Below are positions 1 to 13,000 of a stretch of 64,000 nucleotides of DNA, piece by piece (positions within the stretch are counted from its first letter, which is position 1; every line of letters begins with the position of its first letter). Origin of the DNA: Mytilisepta virgata (Eukaryota > Mollusca > Bivalvia > Mytilida > Mytilidae); assembly GCA_028015205.1 (NCBI GenBank), contig CM051511.1, forward strand, positions 5,766,001-5,830,000. Direction: 5' to 3'. Both the position numbers and the translations under genes were made by a program. The notes under the pieces are model-generated. The model saw only the letters and a program-made list of their open reading frames with translations. It did not search any database and was not told where the DNA came from.

Positions 1-665
1 TATGCTTGGGCGACTTTGGTTAAGTTTTGCACTTAGGTTCATTTCTTTTGAACTAAGTATAGTGTATCAATGAAATTCATCAGTGGATGTGCCTTGGGTG
101 GTACTGAAAAGTCATGTAATAATTGGGTCATTATGACCTACATTTTATGCTTGAGCTACTCTGGTTAAGTTTTGCATGTTAGGTTCATTTCTTTGCAACT
201 AAGCATAGTGTATCAACGAAACTTCATCAGTGGATGTGCCTTAGGTAGTACTGAGCAGTCATACAATAATTGGGTCATTATGACCTACACTGTATGCTTG
301 AGCGACTCGGTTAAGTTTTGCATTTTAGGTTCATTTCTTTGCAACTAAGCATAGTGTATCAATGAAACTTCATCAGTGGATGGCCTTGGGTAGTACTGAG
401 CAGTCATACAATAATTGAGTCATTATGACCTACATTGTATGCTTGAACGAATCTGGTTAAGTTTTGCATTTTAGGTTCATTTCTTTGCAACTAAGCATAG
501 TGTATCAACGAAACTTCATCAGTGGATGGCCTTGGGTAGTACTGAGCAGTCATACAATAATTGGGTCATTATGATCTACATTGTATGCTTGAACGACTCG
601 GTTAAGTTTTGCATTTTAGGTTCATTTCTTTGCAACTAAGCATAGTGTATCAACAAAACTTCAAC
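1..665. repeat. Satellite A, ~146-bp unit, ~4.6 copies
   Basis: The phrase TATGCTTG recurs at 1, 146, 293, 439 and 583. Each unit carries GGGTCATTATGACCTAC, GGTTAAGTTTTGCAT and AGGTTCATTTCTTT. Copies are very similar; the array starts outside the window. Confidence 0.95.
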
Positions 666-814
666 AATGGATCATATATTTTTGTGTGCAGGTGCACTTT
701 GAAAAGACTAACCATGTGACATAAGATGAAGGTCATATAATCCATATTACATGGTTGACTGGCTTTTAATTTTTATGTCAAAAATCAGTTTTAACATACA
801 AAAATGCCTACAAT

Positions 815-1500
815 TATTACTTAGTGTTAGGGTGCATCTCGGGGAGTAACACAGCCTCAAACCAAAATTAGGTTATTCTGACCTACTTTTCGCACTTCAT
901 TGATTTAAGTAAAGTTTTACCTCCAAGTTCAGTTCTCCGATACCTAGGGACCTACAATCATTATTTGGTGTGAGGCTGCATCTCAGGAAGTAACACAGCC
1001 TCCCACCAATATTATGTCACTATGACCTACTTTTTGCACTTCATCGAGTTAGGTTAAGGTTACGTCTGAGTTCAGTTTTCCCATACAAAGGGACTTAGTC
1101 ATATTATTTGGTTTCAGGGTGCATCTCAGTGAGTAACACAGCCTCCCACCAAAATTAAGTCACCCTTGCCTACTTATCATGCTTCATTTACTTAGGTTAA
1201 GTTAGTTCTCCAATACCAAGCGACCTACAATCATCTTTCTTGGTGTGAGGATGCAATTCGGGGAGTAACACAGCCTCACACCAAAAATAGGTCACTCTGA
1301 CCTACTTATCGTGCCTCACTTACTTCGGATAAGTTTTATGTCTGAATTTAGTTCTCTGATACCAAGCGTCCTAAAATCATATTACTTGGTGTCTTAGAGT
1401 GCATCGCAGGGTGTAACACGGCTCCCACCAAATTTGACCTACTTATTGCACCTCATTGACGTTAAGATTTACATCCGAATTCAGTTTTCCGATACCACAG
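815..1500. repeat. Satellite B, ~140-bp unit, ~5 diverged copies
   Basis: GTGCATCTCGGGGAGTAACA and close variants recur at about 830, 970, 1115, 1247 and 1395, followed each time by CAGCCTC and CACCAAA. More diverged than satellite A, but it shares the (T)GACCTAC ... TTAAGTTTT ... GTTCA.TT framework. Confidence 0.9.
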
Positions 1501-2257
1501 CCGAACATAGTCTAACATTGAACCCTATGGGAAATTTACTTAAAGATCTTCTTGTCTGATACCACAAAGCCAATTGGAACAAACCTTGGCAGCAATGGTC
1601 ATTAGGTGGTCATCATTCAGAATTGTATCCGATGACCAAGCAGGCCATCCAAGATGGCAGCCAGAGCCAAACATAGTTTAACAAAGGAGTTCATGCAAAA
1701 ATTCACTGAAAGATTGTTAAAAACCAGTGAAAAATTGGGCAAAACCAGTGAATTGTAGAATCTCACATTGTTTGTGTTTTACTTCTTGTGCTGTCTCATT
1801 TTAAATGTTAAGTTTAAATGTGCTACGTCTTTTCTATTATTTTAGTTTTAACTTTGTGGTACATATACATATATTTGTTTATGTTACTGTTCTTATGAAT
1901 TCATTTTGTGTTTCATTATTACGGACTTTTAGTTAAATCCCTTTGGTGTTTCTTTTGCAAATGTTGGCATTTTAATACAATATTACAAACCAGTAAACTA
2001 AGGTTGATTTTGAATTTGAAACATTTACATTTAAGTCATTCTGTTGTTAAGTTAAAAAAAAATAACAAAGCTATCTCATCTCAGTGTTATATGTCTGCAG
2101 TTTGTTCTCTTTTTTCTTTTTTTTCTCCCAAATTCACAAAATTAAATATGTTAAAAAAGATTGAATAAAAAATCTTTTGTGCTAGATAAGATAATATTGT
2201 AGCACACTTTTAACATCTTTATTCTTTGAAAAAAAAAGGTCGTACATTGAAATTAAA

Positions 2258-2801
2258 AGAATAAATTTATTCTCTGAAAAACAACGCTGTATGTTTAACT
2301 GCAATTAAAACTCTGGAAAACAAGGTTGTGTATTAAGATTGCATATTTTAATTTGGGAATAAATTTATTCTCTTGAAGACAAGAATGTACTTTTTGATTC
2401 AAAGAATAAATTTATTCTCTGAAAAAGAAGATTGTACATTTGGATTTAAAGAATAAATTTATTCTCTGGAATGGAAGATTGTAAACTCAGATTTGAAGAA
2501 TAAATTTATTCTCAACAAAACACTAAAGATGGATATTACTGAAGTTGTGTCATATCAGAGTTAAGAATAAATTTATTCTCAGTCTACAAGCCGTTCATAA
2601 CCCAAGGAATAAATTTATTCTGATATATTTGTCTCAGAAAGAAACATTTTATAATGAATTTTAATAATAATAGTATATTTATGTACTGAGGACAAGTTAA
2701 GAAGAAATTTATTCTCTACCAACCAAAATGTATTCTGATTTATCTGTAAAAGTAAAGCTGTTTTTAAAAGTTTTCATTAATTTTCAGAATAAATTTATTC
2801 T
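2258..2801. repeat. Cluster of nine copies of the palindrome AGAATAAATTTATTCT
   Basis: Copies at 2258, 2357 (one base changed), 2403, 2450, 2497, 2564, 2606 (one base changed), 2700 (one base changed) and 2786. Distances are 99, 46, 47, 47, 67, 42, 94 and 86 bp, roughly one or two times 47. Flanks are partly similar (for example CTCTGAAAA and GATTGTA), so this is a degenerate ~47-bp minisatellite in which only the palindrome stays constant. Confidence 0.9.
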
Positions 2802-3879
2802 TGAGGTCTTTTCTCTAATAATACCACCAATTTAAACAAATCCAGGGACAAAAAATGACGTTTTTGCCATTTTGATGGAATTTTCCAAATTCATACCGGT
2901 AAAAAGGACATCAAAGAATTTCCTTTTTTATTTTGGAATGCCTTATTCAAAACTTGTTTGAAATTATCAAACTATTGGTCATTCTGTTTCTATGACATTA
3001 GCAGTGAAAAATAAATTACTTAAACCATCTTTATTTATAATAATTTACAAAAAACTTTCCAAAAATAGCCTAGTGTCTGGGCACCTCAGTTCATAAAATG
3101 GATTTTTCGCATTTTGAAAGTCTAAACGTTAGAATTATTAGACAATCTTTTGTTGGTTAATTAACCTTATTGAGTCGTCCAAGAAAACATAAAAAATGTA
3201 AAGTTGTTTATAAAGGTTATGTTTGTATACCTCAAACCTGATTCTGAATGGGGAATTTCCAATATAAAAATTAATGCACTTGAAAATTTAAAAAAATTAA
3301 TAATTTGAATTCATCAACTCACACCTATCCTAAAATCTGTAAAACTGTTATTTCAAATACTTTTAATGCACTTTGTCCACATTACATGCATCACAGGGTT
3401 GTAATACTTAATTTTATAAAATCTCATAGGAAGAGTTATCTCCCTTTTACATTGAAAATTCCATAGGCAGATTTTTTGGGTTTCTCTGGAAGACATGATT
3501 GAACAAAATTATGCAAGTTCAATTGTTTCAGTTACGACTTAGCTCAATGCATCTTTCGCCCAGTGATTAGACAATAAATATTGATTAAGGTATTCAAATC
3601 CTGAAAAATCCATTTTACGAACGGAGGTGTCCAGACAGTAGGTTAGAATTCAGCCTGTATTTTGAAAATTCTTATGATAAAAATTGCATTGAAAATTTGG
3701 AAATAAATATGTTCAGTTTATATTGCAAATCATCAACAATTATTTGGACAATAAAGCAGGGTCAATTAATGAGATTTTGTATCTTTAATTGAATGAAATT
3801 GAAAAAGTGTTAAAAATTTCTGCAATTACGATAAACATAATACACATATAGCTGTTTATTTCAGAACATATAAACATAC
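2802..3879. other. No gene recognised
   Basis: AT-rich non-coding sequence between the palindrome cluster and LLTP exon 17, in the intron downstream of exon 17. I looked for the next LLTP exon here and did not find one. Confidence 0.6.
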
Positions 3880-4025
3880 CTGCAATATATTTAAGTTGTA
3901 TTCAGTGCCTCCTTTAAAGCACAGCCTGGCTAAGAAAAAGTCTAGATTTGTGTCAACAATACCCAGATGGACTCTGGCATATACTTCATCATGGACATGT
4001 ACTTTTACATGTCCACTTAATGGTG
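3880..4025 (-). CDS. LLTP exon 17, last exon visible
   Basis: 146 bp, acceptor ATTTTAG|CACCAT, donor TTGCAG|GTATGT, phase 1 to 0. Residues 654-702. Alternating hydrophobic pattern [20 protein letters not shown] suggests beta-strands of the lipid cavity. Holds Cys 689. I found no further exon before base 1, so the next one lies outside the window. Confidence 0.86.
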
Positions 4026-7000
4026 CTAAAATAAAACAACGTAGTGTTTATCAATACTTTAAGGCTAGGAAATATAGTTACAACAAATAATCAATATGTC
4101 AATCAGCAGTGTAGAGTCGAAAATTCTTCATTTTCCAATTAAAAAAATATTTTTAGTCATAATATCTTATTTATTTCACCATATACATTAATTTGTAACT
4201 AATTAACTGAAAATACATAATACTTTTTTTGTCTTTATATTCCTTCTCTCTTAAACTTTAGCTTATTAAGCTAAGATTGTATCTTTGAGCAAATTTAGAA
4301 AAAAGATCATCAAGAACTAATTCAATTATCCAATCAAAAAAAATGCATAAAAATATTGCCATACAGCAACCACAGAGGTTAATTTATGAAATTATCCTGT
4401 GACTGGCACTCATGTTTGTTATAGGGCAAAATTAGGAAACTAAATGGAGACTCTCTCACAGTTCTTATTTACATAATTGGGTTACACATGTTGCAGTGGA
4501 CAGTAAATGATAAGTACTTCTGCACATGATTAGATAAATGAATGAGTTACCGATTTTTAAGTCTAGATAATTCTGAATAATGATTCCAAAGGATGCTCCG
4601 ATAGATTCTGATCCCAGCATTTTTCTCCAATCAACACCTGGGGCTTGGAGTCTAAATCTTAGTCCTTCAAAAAATCCCCTCTTTGTTCTGTGGTTTACAC
4701 CAACAACATGCATATCTGAAGCATAGGGATCTATGATTCCTGTTTCATTACTGTCATTTCTACAAAAGATTAAAAAAAAATTATGACAGCGAATAACAGG
4801 AAGAACACTAAAATATACAGTTCATTAATTTATTTTAATTCAGTGGAAAACTAGCTGTTGAATCAGTACATGTGACCTCTTTCAATGTTTTTTTTACACT
4901 GGTAACATAGTCCACATCTTGACTTTTGCTTTTATGCTTTTCAAAAATTTTAAATTCCAGGTATTTTTGTATTTTCACTCTTTCATTAAATCTTAAGTCT
5001 TTAAACTAGACAATTTTACATCAACAGACAGCAACATTATATTAGATATACATGTGTTATTAAATTATAACTGTCCATAGCAGGGCTGACCATGTGAAAT
5101 TGGCTGTTTATTTATGGTAGAAATAGGTAATTTATTATGTTAATATGGAACTCAAGAGATGGGGAAATTTTTATGTCTTTTCACTTGGTCCACCAGACTC
5201 TACTCATATAAATTTACTTTCACTCCTGGAAGATCAAATGGTCTCCTATTTATGCAAACCTATTATTTTCATATGTTAAATATGAATGCAATGTTCTTAT
5301 CTGAATAATTTTCATCTTGAAAAACAATGCATTCAAAATTGTAACAAAGACTTAGTAAATTCTGTAAAAACCTTTTCCATGAACTACTAACAAGCATGAT
5401 TTTTAAACTTGAGCCATCTAGTTTATGGCCTCATTTTTCAGAATAAAGAAAATAAATAAAACTTATTGTTTTTTTCACCTTGTATTTAATGGTGTCAGTA
5501 TCATAGCCTTGGGGTGAGCCTGATACATCAACAATGCTTCATATCTAACATTCTCATCATCATCATATAATGCTGTAGTTAGAAGAACGTCAGCTGCCTG
5601 TGCAAAATAAAAAAAACCAATAATTCTGTGGAATTCTCTGCAAATCAACTTACATTGTTAATAGCATATTGTTCAACCATTAACCAACTGAATCAGTTTT
5701 TTTTATTATAATTTGTGTTATAGGAAATAAAAAGTCAAACTCTACCACATGTAAATAAAATTCTGTGTTTATTTCTGATATTTTTTGAGGGCTATTCCAG
5801 AAAAAAGTGTCTCCCGGGGGCAGAATGCCATCGATATAAAATTATGTTGGTGGGGGGTAAAGGAAAAGGAATGTATTGCGGGAGGGGGGTACAGTGCAGA
5901 TGAGTATATGGTCCCTTCAAGTCGTGGATCGCGCATTTTTGTATTCTTATTGGCAGTTTTGTATCAGTAAATCTAAATGGTTCAAACAACCCACCATGTT
6001 TTGACATGGTCATAATCCGGATTCGGAATGGAACCTAATATTTATTTGATTTGTTTCTTTTGTCTATGTATAAGATCAATGTTAATTTAATTTACAGGTT
6101 AAAGAAAAGGAATTACGCAGTAGAATAAGAATAGTTTTGTAATATTAATTAAAATTTTATCCTCGTTATCTAACGCGAAATCGGAAACGTAGTTATACCG
6201 AACTTTATTTTGTTGTTACTACCTTAACCTAACTTCCAGGTGCAAAAAGTCGATAAAATTTGTTTAAAATTATATATTTATAACATTTATTTTCATGTTT
6301 TGGATGAATAAACTTATTTGTTTTGAGGAATGGAAGACTCGATGCTGACAAGAACTACAATTGTAATTCAGTTCATGAAAAATGTTGAAAATTCTGATCT
6401 TCACAATGATTGTGATTTTAAAACTTCGAAGTGACGAAAATTTGGTGATTTAAAAAAAAAAAAATTCCATGAAATTCTAAAACTGATGAATAATTAGGCC
6501 GGTGAATAATAAGAGTATGAAATGAAGTGACCGAAAGGCGGAAGTTGATATTTAAATACGGGACATGCGGCAAATTAGCGTCAAGATTTTACAAAACCGG
6601 GGAGATTTCAGGTCAGAATTTTTTGACACCTGGACAATTCTGGTCAGGATTTTAAAAATTTCTGCAGATAATTTATAAAGCAAAAAGGCCGATCAAAAGA
6701 AAATATTTAATGGTTGTCTTATAGCATGTTAAAATCCTGTACTATTGATTTGTGTCTAATGTTGTTACATGATGACGGCCCAAAGAAATCGAGCCCTTAA
6801 TTTTAGTAGTATAGAATCATATAGAAGTGTTGAATTTTTTTACTTACGTTATTCTCTAGTGGTATGGGCTGTTGCTCATTACTGAATGTCATACAGGGAC
6901 CCCAGAAATCTACTATGATATCAAAGGCCTCCCTTGACCAAAAAATGAAGCAAATGGCTAATCGAATATCCTGGGTAATCAAATATTTTTTACTGACATT

Positions 7001-10000
7001 TTGTGTATCCAATTTGCCGGAGTCTACTGTAGTATTTTAAATCAAATGGTATGTTGTTTCATTGACTTATTCCCCATATTGTTTCATTTTCATATCAATT
7101 TGTGTTTAAAATAAACCATGTTTCTTTATTACAAAAAATGTTTATCAAATCTGTTAAAATATAAATAAAAATATATATGGTGTGTTTTGTTTCATTTAGT
7201 TGTAAATTATAATTGCCTTTGCCAACTCTTAAATGTCTCAATTTTATAATGAGAGCTGATTTTCTGTTTGCTGTGTACAATGCATTAATTTCTGGCATAA
7301 AATCTGCAGTCAATACATACAAATGTGATATTAATCAACAAGCGAAAATTTTCTTTCCAAATGTTTGATTCATGGTGACTTTTTATCAGGCTTTGAATGA
7401 TAATAATTGTATGCATGGTGATGATAACTTTAGATAACTGAGCTAAGCATGTTAGAGAGGAGTTGAGAGAAATATGAAAACCTTACCATATGATGTTCAT
7501 ATTTTCTAAGAGCATGTACACCAGCACGTTTGATCCATGGGGAGTTTGTAGAGTTGATATGTGAGATAATATAGTCAAATGAATGATCCATCCTAGCATT
7601 ACCCAAAGTCTCCAAAAGAACAGCTCTATATTGATCATATTTTCTTTTCCCTACTCTTGTCTGTAATGATCTTCTTTCTCTGTACAGCCATGGATCTATA
7701 AATAAAGAATTATTCTACCAATCAAGTTAAGGCCTTTTTCATCAGAAAATTAGAATATATATTTTTTATGAAAACATGTATATCTGTATGAATATGTAAT
7801 TAAATATTACATTATGCATATAAAGCATCATGTCATCACAAATTGTAATTTCATAGTACCCTTTGGTTTAACATAGATGTAAATCTGGTAATAAGAAGAA
7901 TATTCTTCTGTTTTAGATTAAAAAGCTTGGAACAAAGGATAGTATATTTTAAATTCAATTTGATCTATTTAAATTCTTTTTAAATGTTAACAGACATTTC
8001 ATGAGAACTGCCTTGGTGGTTTCATGGTAGCAAGCTTGCCCAGAGTGCAGAAAGTCCCAGCAAGGTCAAAAGAAATATTTTTGAAGTGGTATTTGCTTCT
8101 ACTCCATTAAGCAATGGGCATTTGGGAATAAAAGAAAAAATGAGCTCAGTCAGAATAATGCAGTATGGTGGGGTGACATAGCATCCTGTGTATTGTTAGC
8201 TAGTGAGCTATCTCATTAAAAATCTAGCTCAGTGTGTCTGTTTAGTACAATGCTAGGTTCACATTTATATCAATCAACATGTTCTCATCCTGATATGCTT
8301 GCAATGGACATTTGCCAATAACCAATCAATCATTTCATGAGTATAAGGGCAGCTTTTGGTATAATTCAAAATAAACACTAGGTTCCAAATTTTTTAAGAT
8401 GAATGGAAATTTTATGAACACATTACCATGAAGTCCTAACATATTATGAACTCTGTCAGTGATTTCTATGGCTTTATCTGTTTGGCCGGCTTTAGACAAT
8501 TTGTGAGCTACAGAACCTAGTGCAAGCAGTACTCTGTTGTGTAAATCATCTTCATATAAGGACTTTGGAAACTTCTCTGGACTGAAGACAATCTCTTCCA
8601 TAGCTATTATAATGTCCTGTAAATGGAAAAAAATGAGGGATGGCAACAAGTACTCGAGTACTCCCTCAGAAGGCTGTGTACTCGAGTACAATTTTAGTAC
8701 TCGGATACATCGTTTCCCTTTTAAAAATCTTGAGACATTTCCCCTCACTTTAGTTCCCTTTGAAATATCCCCTTCGTAATACTACCGGTAATTAATATCT
8801 ATTAACAACGTAAATACAGTTCATCTCAAATCTAACGTCTTATATTTAAATTCAGTACATTAAAAATGCCTCCACCGAAATCAGCCTTATTTCAAAGAGC
8901 GTTGAATGGAAATACTGTAAAATGCACTCTTTGTGACATGCAGTTAATGATATAATGATAAACCGTTGACACAGAGATATGTTTCGCTACCGGAGGAAAT
9001 TCGAAAAAAAGACAATCTGATGGACAGCAACATTGCTTAATGAAAAGTCACTGGATCATGACCTAGACAAGGCCTCGAAACGGCCGTAAAACTAAGATGT
9101 CCTGATAGTAATACAACTTCATAGAAAATGTCATTGATCTATCACAAGTAGTTCCTATCAAACTAACTTAAGCAGAAAACTTAACATTGAAAATTGCCAA
9201 TTAATTGAAAGTCACTTGACCATGACCTGGGGGCATGGCCTCAAAATGGTCATCAAACTGATATGAACTGATAGTAATGCAACTTTATAGAAACTGTCAT
9301 TGATCTATCACAAGTAGTTCCTATCAAACCGACTTAAGCAGAAAACTTAACAATTGTTGATGCCAGCATCGATGATGTCGACGCCGGAAAAACAACACCT
9401 ATGCCTCGCCCTGCACGACTTTCTTTGCAGACGAGACAAAAAATTCACAACTGATTTTAAAAAAACAGTACTATATAGTTCTGAAATTAAAGAAAAGAGA
9501 ATGGAATATTACATAGTTAACTTTTGATTTCTTGCAATATAAAATGTTTTTTCACCAAATGAGGATACAATAAAAGTACATCTATTATGGAAAATAAAAC
9601 CATATTTTCTGTGGTTTTCAACCTTGTGAGGTGGATAATCCATTCCAGCAATGTGTGTCATCAACCGTGTTACAAGTTTAGGATTTGGTTTTGTAGATCT
9701 TAGAACTTTCTCTGCCAGCAACTCTTGTGTCAGTTCTGTTGCTAATGCACCAAATGCATCAAGCATAATCTCTGTCACTTCTCTGTTTCTTGGTAACCTG
9801 CAAATAAATTTTGTTAAATTTGTAAAAATGTAAATCCTGTATTTCATTCATGATGTAAGCCTCATTCAAATTTTATACAATTTCTACACTTTACTAGTGT
9901 GTATCTTCAGTCAAAATTAAAATGCAACTTGAATGCATTCACTGAGGATTTTTACCAATGGAAAAGAATTTGCCTAGAAGTTAAATGTTATGTAAACAGC

Positions 10001-13000
10001 CTGATATGTTAACCAAAATAATATCAGGGGCAATTGTTATTGAATGGTCAAGCTATAATAATAATGTATAATGATTTTTAGATAGTAAATTCAAATAGAG
10101 ATAACATATTCAATGAAAATAATGTTTTCAAACCTCAAAATGGGACATAATAGCACACAGATAGGACTAAGTTATCCAAGTTACGAGATGGCATTCATCA
10201 ATCAGATCTGTAAGATATATAAATGTATATATTCCAACAACAAAATTTATATTTAAATACATACAATGGCTTGAGATCTATAAAATAGAAGTCTGCTACT
10301 TTGACTATTTCTTCATCAGGCATCAGTTTTAGAACTTCAAGGAGTAAGATGAAACAATGTGCTGTCAGTGGGGATCCTATATGAAAAAGTAAAGATGACA
10401 TTTGTATTTTAATTAAAATGAGTCTTTCTTTGATCTTTTGTCATGTATGTCTTTTGTGGCAGGAATCTGTTTCTCAAATCCTTTCTTACACAATTTGTAA
10501 TAAAGAAATTACTTTAAAGATTTAACTCTGAACTTTCCTTTTAATACAATAATACATACATCTTGATGGGGTATTTAAAACAAAAACAAAGTCCAAGTTT
10601 ACTTATTTACTCTATCAATCTATTTCTCACGGTTATCGACAATCCTAGTTAATTTGTTTGTTTGTTTGTTTAGTTGGGGTTTTATGCCGTTTTCAGCACA
10701 TTTGGCTATTTTGCGGTGGCCAGTTTTTATTGGTGGAGGAAGCAGGAGTACCTGGAGAGAACCACCGACCTTCGGTAGGAAAACTGGCAATCCTTGTCAA
10801 TTTAGATCAGAGTCAAACACACCCCGCCACAGGTGAGATTCAAACTCACAACCCCAGTGTTGACAGGCTAGTGATCATTAGTAGTCATGACAAAGTACCT
10901 AGACCACTCGGCCACCGAGGCCCCTAATTAATTTGTACAATCTTGGTTATGTTCAATCACCATATACATGTATAAGAACTGTAATTAAAAATAAAGGTAA
11001 CTTATCCAATGTTTCTTTTTAAATGATGTAGCTAGAAGAATAAAATTTGTATACAGGCTTAACTGTATAGGGCTTGAAAAAAGGAACTTAGTCTATAAAT
11101 TTAAGGATGATCACTGGTCTAATAGGAAATAAATAGGATTTGAAATAAGTGTTTTAGTTTGAGAGAACATATCAATAGTAAACAAATAAGCAAGAAAAAA
11201 TATACATGTAGGTTCATGTGCTCATTTTAGAGCTATAAGGCCTTGAAAATTTGCAAGAAATGGGTTTTCTCTGGATTTTTCATTGTCTTTGCATTGACAA
11301 CTTCAGTCTCTCAAAATGTATGAAAAAACAAAAAGGATTTCAAAAATTTTTGTCAAATACCTTTTTAAGGTATATATGATTGAATTATAAAAGAAAAAGT
11401 GGAGGTCCATGGGCAAAATATTTCATGTTTAAGAAATGGATAAACCCTGAGGATTCTGCAAAAAGACCAAAACATGACCAGCGAGCATCCTTAAAAATAA
11501 ATTTTCATTTTTTTTTTATTTCACCATATTAAAGTATACTATAATGATACTCTATTTAGAGTACTAAACAGTTCTTTAAAAATAGATACAAACCTTCTGG
11601 TGGTTGAACTCTGATACAGGTGACATTATTTTTCAAATCTTCTCTCAACTGTAGTATGTCAACTTTTGGTTTCTTCCTTTCATACTGTAATGGAGAAAAT
11701 AAAACAACAATCTTTAGGCCAGATAAAACAATATCCTAGATTATCATCAGTCCACACCAATTTTCTTTTTTAATTTATATTTTTACATTGTAACAAAATA
11801 AACCATTTTTTATCTCAGAAGAAATAAGATACCCGTCCTGTCCAACTAAATTTTTAAGTAAATTAAGATGACAATCTTGAAATCATTTTCCATGGCCATA
11901 ATGCAGCCAAGATATATGCATAGGCTTTTTTATTTAAGGTACACCTCATCTGCATGGGTGAAAGTACAAGAGGTACTAAAATACGGAAATCGGTTAAAAT
12001 GGGTAAAATTCTAATATTTCCTATAGGAATGTATCAGGTTAAAAATTGTCAAAACCAGAAATCTGGCTAATTATGGAAAACTATCAGGCATGCATCTGTG
12101 AACTACAATTAATAAATAAGGATATTGAACTTAAAGAGTTGGTCCCATCGAATGGAGATTTGTGACAATGAATCCTCAAATCCAAACAAATGTAAATTTC
12201 GTAATGCTTTAATGAAAATCACAAAAAATTGGATATACTTGTAATATTTTATTTTTACAAACTGTCAATATCAATGCCAAGCAAAATTAATGAATGAAAA
12301 CTTTGTCTTGCACTTAACAGTAATGCTTAGAAGATCATCAACAAGAGGTTTCTGCCTATTTCTCCAACAATTACCCATGAATTGCCATTGCTTACTCATG
12401 CTCCAAACAGATAGGTAGGGAAGGTTTTTTTTTTTTGAGAGAGAGAAAGCCTGTTTTTTTCACCTTAACACTGCAACATATAGCTATATTTTACTCGGAG
12501 ATACATGTGGAACTGGACCTTGCTTCTGTGGACCCCATACAACTGCTGATGTAATAAGGTCAATGGTAACTTGTTAAATAAAAATTTAACTATGAAATAA
12601 GCAATCAAATGACTTTAACGTACATTACAAATGACCAAAAAGGAAAAAAAGAAAATCGAATTGGACCCAATATACATAACAAAAATTATCGTTGGTCAGG
12701 CAGCAACAGCAAAGAAAGGATATTTTATTATAGGTCTAAAGTTTACCTTGTCTACATGAATTGTACCAATCAGTAAGCTGGAGATAGGTTTATCTAATAA
12801 GTCATTAGCTTTGTGTCTTGTCAGAAATTCAAGTTTTCCATTACTGATGGCAGATGTTTCAGGAAACTCTGAAATAAAAGTTGTCCAATAAAAATATAAA
12901 AAGTTATTATGAGTCATCTCTTTATTCGCTACTTATTTCTATCAATCCTTTTGAAAAAGACAAAAAAAATTAAAAAATCAAGACATTCATAATCAAAGTG

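Noticed and set aside
3896..4090. Plus-strand 64-codon frame
   Set aside because: Antisense shadow of LLTP exon 17.
6803..7012. Minus-strand frame with a donor-like end, possible extra LLTP exon
   Set aside because: Exons 14 and 15 already join in phase. The frame runs into a pogo-like transposon end and lacks an acceptor with protein continuity.
8537..8779. Plus-strand 80-codon frame
   Set aside because: Antisense of LLTP exon 13 and of the transposon end.
10654..10927. Two plus-strand frames of 60 and 89 codons
   Set aside because: Antisense translation of a SINE.
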